From Pontibacter deserti (GTDB lineage: Bacteria > Bacteroidota > Bacteroidia > Cytophagales > Hymenobacteraceae): a DNA stretch of 64,000 nucleotides. This document shows positions 54,001 through 61,914 of the stretch, one piece after another. Every line of letters begins with the position of its first letter. Positions within the stretch are counted from its first letter, which is position 1. The DNA lies in NCBI RefSeq assembly GCF_023630255.1, contig NZ_JALPRS010000001.1, positions 2,356,001 through 2,420,000 on the forward strand, in the 5' to 3' direction. Both the position numbers and the translations under genes were made by a program. The notes beneath the pieces are model-generated. The model saw only the letters and a list, made by a program, of their open reading frames with translations, had not been told where the DNA came from and searched no databases.

Positions 54001-54445
54001 TAACACCAACAGATCTTGTTTGGTTATTGATAAGTTCTATATCGTAAGCTATACTTATACCAGTTTTTCCAGTAGTGTTTATAGCAGCAGCAATCTGATT
54101 ATTTCCAGATGTTGTATTAGCAGTTGGCTGTATATAGATTCTATTGTTGCCATCTTTGTTATAGTTGTAAGCATTGCTGCTGCTCGTTTGAACAGTAGAT
54201 ACCACTTTAATTATAGCATCACCTGACGGTATAGAAGCTTCAGCATCTGCTTTAGTAGCTTTTGCAGCAACTGTCCACACAGAAATACCATTAGGTAGTA
54301 CAATTGTACTCTGCATGCTGCTAAAGTCTGTACTAAAAGGCAGGTTTTGTGCAGCTGGATTTGTTTGCCCCCACGCATTGCTACTACCTAAAAAGGCACA
54401 GCAAATAAGCACAAGAGCGAATAGCTTTTGTAAATGTTTACTCAT
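51074..54445 (-). CDS. secreted endonuclease/exonuclease/phosphatase-family protein with T9SS sorting domain
   Basis: A 1123-residue multidomain secreted protein from the ATG at 54443-54445 (signal peptide LFALVLICCAFLGSSNAWGQ). Beta-sandwich regions, one with the choice-of-anchor J pattern (NEDWLISPKLDL), fill about 20-600. The nuclease domain (about 618-905) shows the EEP set: TWNMEWFG, IGVQEV, NIHAKA, LLGDYNDD, FLDHLIIS and SDHLPV. A Calx-beta domain (about 905-1030) follows. The C-terminal type IX sorting domain (about 1045-1123) starts FSIYPNPV and ends FFQTKMVKN. It probably degrades extracellular DNA for phosphate or nutrients. A TAGCTTTG box is at 54552-54559. Confidence 0.93.
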   Translation of the reverse strand: MSKHLQKLFALVLICCAFLGSSNAWGQTNPAAQNLPFSTDFSSMQSTIVLPNGISVWTVAAKATKADAEASIPSGDAIIKVVSTVQTSSSNAYNYNKDGNNRIYIQPTANTTSGNNQIAAAINTTGKTGISIAYDIELINNQTRSVGVILQYRIGESGNWTTINSADYTTVNRPAGDVQSITASLPAEVENQPIVQIRWATYEYVVEGAGGSRDGIALDNIVIKDGEASQPPLTASVSALNFGSLAQNAQGSVLSYVLTANQLSSDLKIVTGGPFSISKVENETFTQEITFTAAELVTPQKVYVKVSTTTAGTFANSIVHSAEGIADVSVTASADVYSPYVQNFTNCTGNESLTGGWVQFSVTGAQTWACTTFGQQGNGVQMSGFANNVNNANEDWLISPKLDLTAYAFPLVSVNYRTKYAGDALSVMVSTNYSGTGNPAIATWTNLITLPADNADIWKLLENLDLNSYKSANTYIAFVYTSTADSPASAGSAARWTLDNFEVKDASNYLNTSNLNLNFAETAQGSTSAAQEFTFSAVGFAADVIVTAPANFELSKDGTEYTSSLTYTSAEAAASNKVYVRFAPATTSFISSGPITFTSGSEAPITRGMLTGSSMLKANTLEVVTWNMEWFGSTGSGPSDDALQYENVKKVITELNADIIGVQEVVDEAKIAQLAQEIGYAYVSETMSWQASNEQKVGFLYKLSTVTVKKEKVLLAKLFSDIKNNGVTLQDYPNNRSDLFWSSGRLPYMVEFEANIDGKKQRVHVVNIHAKANEDTDIFPYNRRKYDVKVLKDSLDVQYPNANLVLLGDYNDDVDVSVVGTNPSSFEVFVTDTEDYKTLTYDLSLAGKNTYESGSFKSFLDHLIISKEFEDEYVPGSIAIEEQLLNSITNFRNTTSDHLPVSARFILTATATPASVTFTSPSISKAEDAGSFTVSVTLSEGVGTEQTVTITPATSSTATVADYTLTGANNGAVTVTIPANSTTATFEVNITDDTETEDAEQVVFNITGASNGLEIGTAKTFTLTIEGNDAPTGIADGTKGQFSIYPNPVNSDVRFLLPERVAATAKVKMIVYSAEGRKVMNIAGTQDAVQAQLSSRVANLPAGIYMILIETGKEFFQTKMVKN

Positions 54446-54672
54446 AAAAAAGGTTTTGGATTGATTGGTTACCTGATTAGATGCAAGCGACCTACACCCG
54501 TTACCAGAGCAAGAGCAAAAGTGAAGACTTGTGTAGAGCTGCCGCATAACACAAAGCTAATAATTAAGCAGTTACTATATATTATGGTTATGTGAGATTA
54601 TTATAGCAATATTTAAATTTCTTAATAAAGTACAGGAATCTTAAAAAAACTACAAACCTACCTATAGCATAT

Positions 54673-55830
54673 TTATACTTTCTCCAGTGCCTGCTCCAGG
54701 TCTTTAATAAGGTAATCAGCATCTTCCAGACCTATATAAAAGCGAACCAATGTAAAAGGCAGACTGGATTTATAGTTAGCTGAATTGTAAGCAGCAGCCA
54801 TTGGGTAAATAAGTGACTCGTGCCCACCCCACGATGCTGCCATCAGGAAGTGTTTGAGGCTATCGCAGAACAAATCTACTTTCTCAATCTCGTTAGTGCG
54901 AAGCCTTATGGTAAACTGGCCTGTATTGTTGCGCAGTTGCTTTTTTGCCAGTTCGTATTGTGGGTTAGTCTCTAAAAACGGATAAAGGATTTCTTCTACT
55001 TTAGGGTGCTGCTGCAGGTAAGCTACTACTTTGCGTGTGGTTGCAGCAATGCGCTCCATACGTACGGGCAATGTTCTTAAACCTCGCAGCAGCAACCATG
55101 CATCGTGTGGTGCAAGTATAGCTCCGAGTGTCATAAACTCACCTTCAAAAATACGGTTTATGGTGTCGCGTTTGCCGCAGATCACGCCACCCATTGCATC
55201 TGAGTGCCCTCCTATATATTTGGTACAAGAGTGCACGACCAGGTCCACACCCATAGCAATCGGGTTCTGGTAAAGCGGTGTTGCAAAGCTGTTATCTATA
55301 ATAGTGCTGCAATTGTGTGTTTTGGCAATCTGAACTACGGCTGCAATATCCTGTAATTCAAATGTAAAAGAATTGGGGCTTTCTAAGTATAATAGTGTTG
55401 TGTTGGGCCGCAGGGCATTCTTAAAGTTATTTGCATCCGTGCCATCTACCATTGTTACATCTACCCCAAACCGTGGCAGAAACTTCTTCATCAGGGCATT
55501 GGTCCAGGAATATGGCTTTTTTATACAAACCACATGGTCGCCTGCTTTTACCTGCGATAGCACCGCCGCCGATACTGCCGCAATACCGCTACCGAAGGCA
55601 ATGGCATGCTCCGCTCCTTCCAGGGCTGCTAACTTTTTTTCGAGTATAGTTACCGTTGGGTTATTGCCCCGCGTGTAGAAGTATACTTCAGGTTCGTGGC
55701 GCAGCATTTCGCGCATTTCTGCAACCGTTTTGCAGGCAAAGTTGCTGGTCTGTACTATGGGTGGAGCCACAGCATTATAGTATAGTTCACGGTCTTCGCC
55801 AAGCTCATTCAGGATGTAAGAAAGCTCCAT
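54673..55830 (-). CDS. PLP-dependent transsulfuration enzyme (cystathionine gamma-synthase/lyase or methionine gamma-lyase family)
   Basis: A 385-residue Cys/Met metabolism enzyme of fold type I. The PLP-binding Lys lies in VVHSCTKYIGGHSDAMGG. Other family marks are FYTRGNNPTVTILEKKLAAL, AIAFGSGIAAVSAAVL, PNTTLLYLESPNSFTFE and IIDNSFATPLYQNP. Substitutions such as RGNNPT for the usual RxxNPT and the late SWGGHESLIYP are seen in several subfamilies, so the exact reaction (synthase, beta-lyase or gamma-lyase) cannot be fixed. It is monocistronic, with no visible SAM or other riboswitch upstream. Confidence 0.92.
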   Translation of the reverse strand: MELSYILNELGEDRELYYNAVAPPIVQTSNFACKTVAEMREMLRHEPEVYFYTRGNNPTVTILEKKLAALEGAEHAIAFGSGIAAVSAAVLSQVKAGDHVVCIKKPYSWTNALMKKFLPRFGVDVTMVDGTDANNFKNALRPNTTLLYLESPNSFTFELQDIAAVVQIAKTHNCSTIIDNSFATPLYQNPIAMGVDLVVHSCTKYIGGHSDAMGGVICGKRDTINRIFEGEFMTLGAILAPHDAWLLLRGLRTLPVRMERIAATTRKVVAYLQQHPKVEEILYPFLETNPQYELAKKQLRNNTGQFTIRLRTNEIEKVDLFCDSLKHFLMAASWGGHESLIYPMAAAYNSANYKSSLPFTLVRFYIGLEDADYLIKDLEQALEKV

Positions 55831-56037
55831 TGTGTATCATCTTTTATACTTGTCTCTAATACTCTCAGCATGATTTTATAGTTGCTTCCGTCTTGGTTCT
55901 CAGTGCTTTAAACTTCAGCTCAATTTATTTTTAACAACATACACAACCTATTAATAATCAGCTCGTTACCTATTGTATTTCATATTTAAAATCTGTGTTT
56001 TTTGCAACTGTTAAGCACTCCAAAATGTTAAGAATAC

Positions 56038-57069
56038 ATGAAAGAGAGAGAAGAAGAAAACGTTGTAGCACTATACGCTGGAGAGCAGCAACCTGAAGGT
56101 CAGGAGTGGCAGAAATCCATACCTGCGCAGGTATTTCTGAACTACTTTTTTGCGATAAACTACCACATTAAGAACACAAATGGTAATGGTCTGGAGCAGC
56201 TCGCTTTTTTCAGAGAAGCTAAACCAGAACTTACCGAAAAAGATACTGAGGCTGTAAAGCGCTTGTTGCTGAACAGTTGGAGCACCGAGTATGCCTTGCG
56301 AGCAACTGCTGAATTAGGTGACGAAGCTTACATGCGCAATGCACTGCACTGGACTTTCCCGCAGGCATATTATACTGTGTTTGCAGGCTTGCAGGCATTT
56401 CTGCGCACACGTGGCATCAACACCAATAGCGATGCATTGGTATTGCGCGAGGCCGGACGTTTGGTGGTAAAAAATGCGTACCCACATGCTATCAGCTTCT
56501 ATGCATCAGGGCACTATGATGACTTTAACATACACCGCCTGCCGCTGGCCCACTATAAGCCAGGCTTACAGATTGCAGGTAAAGAGCTGGAAGCGCAGGC
56601 CCAGATCGGTCAGTTTTTACGTACTACACGCCGTATGAAAGCCAAAGCAATTCGCCAGACGGTGCAGAGCAACCCAACTACTGCTATCCGTAGCAGCAAG
56701 ACCGGCGAGATTCTGCAGAAGTTTGGTCCGCAGCATTGGCAGCAATTAACGTGGCGTATTGGCTATACTACTTTGTTTGATCTGATGGCAAGGCTGCGAA
56801 TATCCAGTTCGCACCGCGAAATTGAGCGCTTTGTGCAAGCTGAGATCGACTTTAAGTTGTTCCATGAGTCGTTGCTGGAAATAGTGAGTTACCTGAATGG
56901 TGTGCACGAAAGCTATGTAGCGCAGGCTATGGGTATTGAGCAGTACGAAGCCTTTGTGAAGGAGCTACCAAAGCACCTGCAGAATTCTTTTGTAGCAGCC
57001 AGGTTACAGCAGCAAATTAAACCACTGTTCCACACGGGCGAAGACTACCAGTTGGGAGCAGCAGCTTAA
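56038..57069 (+). CDS. protein of unknown function
   Basis: A 343-residue soluble, mainly helical protein I do not recognise. The segment HWTFPQAYYTVFAGLQAFLRTRGI (here cited as AYYTVFAGLQAFLRTRG) at about residues 108-124 resembles the core helix of HEPN-type domains, in which an R-x4-6-H motif would be needed for RNase activity; I do not see that motif clearly. A basic stretch TTRRMKAKAIRQT lies near 200, and two helical segments follow (WRIGYTTLFDLMARLRISSS, FHESLLEIVSYLNGVHESYV). It is monocistronic with a terminator; its role is open. Confidence 0.6.
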   Translation: MKEREEENVVALYAGEQQPEGQEWQKSIPAQVFLNYFFAINYHIKNTNGNGLEQLAFFREAKPELTEKDTEAVKRLLLNSWSTEYALRATAELGDEAYMRNALHWTFPQAYYTVFAGLQAFLRTRGINTNSDALVLREAGRLVVKNAYPHAISFYASGHYDDFNIHRLPLAHYKPGLQIAGKELEAQAQIGQFLRTTRRMKAKAIRQTVQSNPTTAIRSSKTGEILQKFGPQHWQQLTWRIGYTTLFDLMARLRISSSHREIERFVQAEIDFKLFHESLLEIVSYLNGVHESYVAQAMGIEQYEAFVKELPKHLQNSFVAARLQQQIKPLFHTGEDYQLGAAA

Positions 57070-57098
57070 GCTTTTCCATTTTACTTATACTTTTCCGG

Positions 57099-57130
57099 AA
57101 ACTCCTGCAGGTCTGTACTTGCAGGAGTTT
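57099..57130 (+). terminator. intrinsic terminator
   Basis: An 11-bp stem AAACTCCTGCA / TGCAGGAGTTT with a 10-nt loop and a following T tract, after the gene ending at 57069. Confidence 0.88.
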
Positions 57131-57149
57131 TTTTATGCCCAGTGATTTA

Positions 57150-57545
57150 GGGAGTAACCCACCCCTACCTCTCCCGAGAGGGGATTTCACGTTATAACTT
57201 ATAGTTGAGGCTATAGTTTTATAGTTCTGGCGCGAGTCTCCAGACTCGTGTCTAAGTATGAAGTTGAGTCTCCTGACTCAACTGGCCCGGCAGGGGCAGG
57301 CATGGCAAAGGCTGATGCTATAGCTCTATAGTTGTCTAACCACCCCAACCCTCCTTGTCTAAGGCGGGGAGATTTTTCTGCTACTGCTATAGTTTTTGCT
57401 GTTGTTCTATAGTTGCTGCATCAACACCCCTATAGTCCCCTCAAGGGGACACTACTTTTATAGGTGAAGTTAAAAGTTATAGTTCTATAGCTTGCTTCCA
57501 AATCCTGTCAATCCTTTAATCCTGAGGATCCTGATTCGGACAAAT
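57150..57545. repeat. mosaic dispersed repeat block C
   Basis: About 400 bp of repeat modules shared with block A: 57424-57451 is identical (28 bp) to 1423-1450, and 57336-57420 is similar to 1335-1420 (CTAAGGCGGGGAG, CTGCTA(C/A)..CTATAGTT). Two inner hairpins of the form GAGTCTCCAGACTC and GAGTCTCCTGACTC occur at 57234-57247 and 57266-57279. The end (57497-57540, AATCCTGTCAATCCTTTAAT onward) resembles another intergenic repeat common in Bacteroidetes genomes. No coding frame is visible; lysS begins about 90 bp further. Confidence 0.72.
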
Positions 57546-57633
57546 AACAATCAACAATTAACTTTTTAAAGCTGCCGATTATTTAGCAATTTTGCAGCTT
57601 GATTTTTAGACATCACTTTTAGTACAGAATCGC

Positions 57634-59160
57634 ATGCAACTAAGCGAACAGGAACTGCGCCGCCGCCATGAGCGCGAAGAGCTGGAGAAAATGGGCATCA
57701 ACCCATATCCATCTGAGACATTTGAAGTTACGGCTACTGCCAAAGAGATAAAGGAGAATTTCGATAAGGAAAAGAACAACTACCAGGAAGTAACGCTGGC
57801 TGGCAGACTGATGAGCCGCCGCATTATGGGTAAAGCTTCTTTTGCTGAGCTGATGGACAGCACCGGCCGTATCCAGATATATGTTTCCAGAGATGATATT
57901 GCACCGGGCGAGAACAAGGACATGTATAACACCGTGTTCAAGAAAATGCTCGACATCGGTGACTTTATCGGTATCAAAGGCTATGCGTTCGTAACGCAGG
58001 TGGGTGAGATATCTGTCCATGTTACCGAGCTTACTGTACTTACAAAATCACTGCGCCCGCTGCCAATTGTTAAGCGTGAGGTGGACGAGAACGGTGTGGA
58101 GCACGTGTACGATGCTTTCAGCGACCCTGAGCTTCGTTACCGCCAGCGCTACGTAGACCTGATCGTGAACCCGCACGTGCGCGATACATTTAAGAAGCGT
58201 ACACAGTTGGTGAGCACCATGCGTAATTTCCTTTCTGAAAAAGGTTACCTTGAAGTAGAAACTCCGATTCTGCAGCCTATACATGGTGGCGCGGCAGCCC
58301 GTCCGTTTAAAACGCACCACAATACCTTGGACATGACGCTATACCTGCGTATTGCCAACGAATTATACCTGAAACGTCTTATAGTTGGTGGTTTTGATGG
58401 TGTGTTCGAGTTTGCAAAAGACTTCCGTAACGAAGGTATGAGCCGTTTCCATAACCCGGAGTTTACGGTAATGGAGCTTTACGTTACCTACAAAGACTAC
58501 AACTGGATGATGGACCTTGTGGAGGAAATGGTTGAAAAAGTTGCCCTTGCCCTGCACGGTAAAACAGAAGTTCAGGTTGGTGAGAACGTGATCAACTTTG
58601 CCCGCCCTTGGAAGCGCTATACTATGTATGAAGCTATCGAGCACTTCACAAAGATTGACATCTCGAACATGGAAGAGCCGGAACTACGTCAGGCAGCTCA
58701 GAAGTTGGGCATTCACGTAGATCCAACTATGGGTAAAGCTAAGATCATTGATGAGATATTTGGTGAAACAGCAGAGCCATATTTAATACAGCCAACCTTT
58801 ATTACAGATTATCCTGTAGAGATGAGTCCGCTGGCCAAGAAGCACCGCAGCAAGCCAGGTTTAGTGGAACGTTTTGAAGCAATCTGTAATGGTAAAGAGA
58901 TATGTAACGCTTTCTCTGAACTGAACGACCCTGTTGATCAGCGTGCCCGTTTTGAGGAACAGCTGGAACTGGCAAAACGTGGCGACGTGGAAGCCATGGC
59001 ACTGGACGAAGACTTCCTGCGTGCTTTAGAGTATGGTATGCCGCCAACTGCAGGTTTAGGGGTAGGTATAGATCGTTTAACGATGATCATGACCAACTCA
59101 AACTCGATACAGGATGTGCTGTTCTTCCCGCAGATGAAGCCGGAAAAGAAAGACGAGTAG
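57634..59160 (+). CDS. lysS: lysyl-tRNA synthetase, class II
   Basis: A 508-residue class II aminoacyl-tRNA synthetase that charges tRNA-Lys. The N-terminal OB-fold anticodon-binding domain (about 50-160) contains [20 protein letters not shown] and QIYVSRDD. Catalytic motif 1 lies around [17 protein letters not shown]; motif 2 is [20 protein letters not shown]; motif 3 is [15 protein letters not shown] near the C-terminus. Length and order are standard. It is preceded by repeat block C and closed by a bidirectional terminator shared with the YtxH gene. Confidence 0.97.
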   Translation: MQLSEQELRRRHEREELEKMGINPYPSETFEVTATAKEIKENFDKEKNNYQEVTLAGRLMSRRIMGKASFAELMDSTGRIQIYVSRDDIAPGENKDMYNTVFKKMLDIGDFIGIKGYAFVTQVGEISVHVTELTVLTKSLRPLPIVKREVDENGVEHVYDAFSDPELRYRQRYVDLIVNPHVRDTFKKRTQLVSTMRNFLSEKGYLEVETPILQPIHGGAAARPFKTHHNTLDMTLYLRIANELYLKRLIVGGFDGVFEFAKDFRNEGMSRFHNPEFTVMELYVTYKDYNWMMDLVEEMVEKVALALHGKTEVQVGENVINFARPWKRYTMYEAIEHFTKIDISNMEEPELRQAAQKLGIHVDPTMGKAKIIDEIFGETAEPYLIQPTFITDYPVEMSPLAKKHRSKPGLVERFEAICNGKEICNAFSELNDPVDQRARFEEQLELAKRGDVEAMALDEDFLRALEYGMPPTAGLGVGIDRLTMIMTNSNSIQDVLFFPQMKPEKKDE

Positions 59161-59181
59161 TTTATACTTGAACTATAAAAT

Positions 59182-59218
59182 AAAAAAGCCCCTGCTAAAC
59201 TATAGCAGGGGCTTTTTT
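59182..59218. terminator. bidirectional terminator
   Basis: A perfect 16-bp stem AAAAAAGCCCCTGCTA and complement with loop AACTA, between convergent lysS and the first YtxH gene. Confidence 0.9.
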
Positions 59219-59233
59219 ATAGTTTAGTATCAA

Positions 59234-59800
59234 TTACAGGCAACGCTGCATGTTAGTACCACCGGTTGGTCCTAAAGCAGGATCGTTGTACATGGTATTA
59301 ACTTCTGAGCTGCTCTGATTTGTCAGGTTTGAGTAAGAACTACCTTGTTTATTGTTGTTCTTGTTTGTCCAGCCGGTCACTTTATCTTTTGTGCTGGTAA
59401 AGCTTTTAGTAACTTTATCACCAAGGCGCGAAGCAGAATTTGCAACTTGCTTGCGCAGATCTTTTCCTTTTTCAGGGGCCAGTAAAATGCCTGCCAGTAC
59501 ACCCACACTTGCTCCGGCAATTACACCTGCCGCAATTTTGCCGCCGCTTATACCTTTACCCTTCAATGCATAAGAAGTAGACTTACTGGTTTTACCAGAC
59601 TGGGTTCTGTAGCCTGACGCATCACGATTCCAATCATCATTATAAGACGAGCGGGCTATATGGCTACCGGTATCTGAGTAGCTGCCAGTGCTGCCAGCAA
59701 CTGATGAAGCCATCTCTGACTGCCGGATCTGTCTTACATTGGCATTTGTATAGTTTGTTTTGCTTTCTCCGAGTGACCTGCACTCCAATGTTGTTTTCAT
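59234..59800 (-). CDS. YtxH-domain protein (first of three)
   Basis: A 188-residue protein with a Ser/Thr/Tyr-rich polar N-terminal half (about 1-85) and a YtxH domain: one glycine-rich membrane helix (GGKIAAGVIAGASVGVLAGI) ending in LLAPEKGKDLRKQV, then an amphipathic helix. The tail is Asn/Ser/Thr-rich and disordered. YtxH is a Bacillus sigma-B general stress protein; the biochemical function is unknown. It is the longest of three YtxH proteins in a row, all on the minus strand but each with its own spacing of about 180-220 bp. Confidence 0.88.
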   Translation of the reverse strand: MKTTLECRSLGESKTNYTNANVRQIRQSEMASSVAGSTGSYSDTGSHIARSSYNDDWNRDASGYRTQSGKTSKSTSYALKGKGISGGKIAAGVIAGASVGVLAGILLAPEKGKDLRKQVANSASRLGDKVTKSFTSTKDKVTGWTNKNNNKQGSSYSNLTNQSSSEVNTMYNDPALGPTGGTNMQRCL

Positions 59801-59900
59801 AGATGTAGATTTAATAGTTATGGTAAAACAAATAAACGCAGATGTTTACAGTATTAGTATTAACGATCCATTTTTGCCGAAAGTTGGCAGGTATAAAAAC

Positions 59901-59936
59901 ATAAAGCGCTACTCCCAAACGGAGTAAGCGCTTTAT
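59901..59936 (-). terminator. intrinsic terminator
   Basis: Stem ATAAAGCGCT-ACTCC / GGAGT-A-AGCGCTTTAT with one bulged A and loop CAAAC, downstream of the second YtxH gene. Confidence 0.8.
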
Positions 59937-60020
59937 ACTTGGTTTAAAGTACACTGTAGCCGCCTCAGCGAGTTTGTAAACTCCGGCAACCTTATACTAT
60001 AAACTAATATTTAAATGTTA

Positions 60021-60377
60021 TTAAGCGTTGCTGCCGCCAGTAGTACCACCTGATGTGCTACCACCTGAAGTGCTACCGCCAGTTGAACTACCACCACCAG
60101 TAGAACCTGATCTCTGAGATCCACCTGTTGAGCCAGCGCCAGAAGTACCAGAAGTTGCACCTCCGAATTTATCCATAGCACCTGCGCTCATGTTTTTGAT
60201 CTCATCTAAGCCAGCCTGAAGGTTTTTCTCCAGATCTTTGCTCATTTTAGAAGCCCATTTTTTAACACTTGTTCTTGTGGCTTCACCTGTATCCGGAGCC
60301 ATCATTAAACCAGCAATAACACCAGCGCTGGCACCAGCCAAAAGAGCTAACATTATTTTACCGCTATTGTCCTTCAT
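60021..60377 (-). CDS. YtxH-domain protein (second of three)
   Basis: A 118-residue protein. A YtxH domain lies at about 7-60 (GKIMLALLAGASAGVIAGLM, MAPDTGEATRTSVKKWASKM). The last 45 residues are almost only Gly, Ser and Thr (SGAGSTGGSQRSGSTGGGS and similar). That Ser/Gly-rich tail is a low-complexity repeat at DNA level too (60030-60150, units of ACCACCTGATGTGC type). Probably inner-membrane anchored by the single helix. Its function is unknown. Confidence 0.85.
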   Translation of the reverse strand: MKDNSGKIMLALLAGASAGVIAGLMMAPDTGEATRTSVKKWASKMSKDLEKNLQAGLDEIKNMSAGAMDKFGGATSGTSGAGSTGGSQRSGSTGGGSSTGGSTSGGSTSGGTTGGSNA

Positions 60378-60565
60378 AGTCGTATTTTTATTTATGATTG
60401 ATAGAGTTTTTCACAAAATGTGTGTGCTTGATAACGTTTAAATATAGTATTTAGTTATATCTATACTAAATAATAGCGTTATTATTTTAACGGAGCCATT
60501 TCGGGCATTTACTTAAGCACCACTTACTTGTGAATACAACTTAATACTTACCGATATTCAGAGGA

Positions 60566-60883
60566 TTACACAGTACCTTTATCGCCTGTATTACCTTCGA
60601 TATTCTCAGTTATTTCGTCGTAGTTTCTACGCATCTGCCCTTTTACATCCTCCCAGGAGCCATGCATTACCAGTTCATCATCCTGAGCAGCAGTACTGGT
60701 TCCTTTCATTTTGCTCATCCATGTGCGCATAGTTTTGTCCATGTCTTCGCCAGCTTTTGTAAGGCTGCGTTTTACACTGTCGCGTGTAGTTTTACCGTTA
60801 TCCGGGGCTAGCATTATGCCAGCTACAATACCAGCACCTATCCCTGATAGGGTCGCTAATAGTATCTTTCCGTTCTTATCCAT
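60566..60883 (-). CDS. YtxH-domain protein with CsbD-like tail (third of three)
   Basis: A 105-residue protein from the ATG at 60881-60883; upstream in-frame codons to 60928 are less likely because the two sister proteins begin right before the GKI helix. YtxH part: GKILLATLSGIGAGIVAGIM, LAPDNGKTTRDSVKRSL. The C-terminal part HGSWEDVKGQMRRNYDEITE resembles the CsbD repeat, another general stress family, so this may be a YtxH-CsbD fusion. That is a judgement by eye. Both families are stress-induced in Bacillus. Confidence 0.8.
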   Translation of the reverse strand: MDKNGKILLATLSGIGAGIVAGIMLAPDNGKTTRDSVKRSLTKAGEDMDKTMRTWMSKMKGTSTAAQDDELVMHGSWEDVKGQMRRNYDEITENIEGNTGDKGTV

Positions 60884-61086
60884 TTTTAATTTTTGTGAAG
60901 TTTGCTTTATAAGTGAGGTGCCAAACATACTGACAATCTCGTACTTGAATTTAAAGGCGTATACTCCTACAATAATTTGTAATTTCGCGCTTCAGTTTAC
61001 ATACGGTTGCCTTACTTGTTAGTTAACTTAAGTATAAATACCGGTGTTGCTGAACATAATTTATACTTACACTTATACCTTATACT

Positions 61087-61323
61087 ATGAAAAAATATGT
61101 AGCAACGCTTGCTATACTTTGCCTTGGCGGCTTCTATTCCTGCAAAACAACCGAAGAGCAAACCGCCTGCATCGATCCTACAAAAATTAACCCCGATGCG
61201 ATCTGTACCATGCAGTACGACCCTGTCTGTGGCTGCGACAACAAAACCTATGGCAACGCCTGCGTTGCTAACAATGCCGGAGTTACTTCCTTCGTTAAAG
61301 GCGAATGCCCGACCCAGAACTAA
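61087..61323 (+). CDS. Kazal-type serine protease inhibitor lipoprotein
   Basis: A 78-residue lipoprotein (signal to Cys19 in GGFYSC) with one Kazal domain. Six Cys at 28, 40, 48, 50, 59 and 74 and the core [20 protein letters not shown] match bacterial Kazal-like domains. By alignment with ovomucoid domain 3 (C-T-L-E-Y), the reactive-site P1 residue is Met42 in CTMQYDPVC, which would favour chymotrypsin-, elastase- or subtilisin-like proteases. The protein would sit on a membrane facing the periplasm or outside. A cupin gene follows after 24 bp and may be co-transcribed. Confidence 0.92.
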   Translation: MKKYVATLAILCLGGFYSCKTTEEQTACIDPTKINPDAICTMQYDPVCGCDNKTYGNACVANNAGVTSFVKGECPTQN

Positions 61324-61347
61324 GTTTATACTTCAGCTAAAATAAAG

Positions 61348-61719
61348 ATGAGCGAGAAAAGATACATTAAGCAGACAAAGCCATTCCGTGTGCCCACTAC
61401 CGATGGCAAACTAATAGAAGAACATTTCGGGCATGCATCTACGCGTACCGGTGAGTTTAGTGTTGCCCACATGGTAGCACCGCCACACTGGAGCGAACCA
61501 CACCAGACCCCCGATTTTGATGAAATAACGATTGTTACCCGAGGCCGGAAATTAATTGAGATAGATGGTGAAGAAGTGGAAGTAAAAGCCGGGGAAACTA
61601 TACTTATAAAGGCAGGCACCCGCATCCGTTACGCCAACCCTTTCGACGAAGAAACGGAATACTGGTCTGTCTGCATTCCGGCTTTCGATATTAACTCCGT
61701 ACACCGGGAGGACAGCTGA
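61348..61719 (+). CDS. cupin-domain protein
   Basis: A 123-residue cytosolic cupin. Motif 1 reads PPHWSEPHQTPDFDEITIV at about residues 45-63, with an unusual spacing of the His ligands. Motif 2 is VKAGETILIKAGTRIRYAN at about 78-96, where the final His is replaced, so metal binding may be altered. No substrate can be named. It lies 24 bp after the Kazal inhibitor gene and is convergent with fabI; the gap holds an imperfect hairpin (61764-61800) and a strong one (61827-61858). Confidence 0.82.
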   Translation: MSEKRYIKQTKPFRVPTTDGKLIEEHFGHASTRTGEFSVAHMVAPPHWSEPHQTPDFDEITIVTRGRKLIEIDGEEVEVKAGETILIKAGTRIRYANPFDEETEYWSVCIPAFDINSVHREDS

Positions 61720-61721
61720 TT

Positions 61722-61913
61722 TGAAGATTTGTAAATTTGAAGATGGGAAGTTCTAACTATAAAAAAGTTGCTGCTATACTTTAGCAGTGGCTTTTTTATA
61801 AATCTCCCTGTCTTAACTATAAAACGAAAATGCCCGGCTAACTATAGCCGGGCATTTTTTATACTTCAGAATGTAAAGATGATTTTCAAATCTTCACATC
61901 TCCAATTTTTCTA
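61722..61913. repeat. AT-rich inverted repeat pair around terminators
   Basis: GATTTGAAGATTTGTAAATTTGAAG-type units at about 61719-61744 face TTTTCAAATCTTCACATCT at about 61880-61898, spanning the gap between the convergent cupin and fabI genes. The architecture resembles the GAATTA pairs elsewhere but with another unit. Confidence 0.5.
61827..61858. terminator. bidirectional terminator
   Basis: A 13-bp stem AAAATGCCCGGCT / AGCCGGGCATTTT with a 6-nt loop, between the cupin gene and fabI. Confidence 0.88.
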
Positions 61914-61914
61914 A

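Noticed and set aside
55831-56037. Possible SAM riboswitch upstream of the transsulfuration enzyme
   Set aside because: I see no conserved SAM aptamer core and no terminator or sequester hairpin in the gap.
60030-60150. Tandem DNA repeat as a separate element
   Set aside because: It is the Gly/Ser/Thr-rich coding tail of the second YtxH gene.
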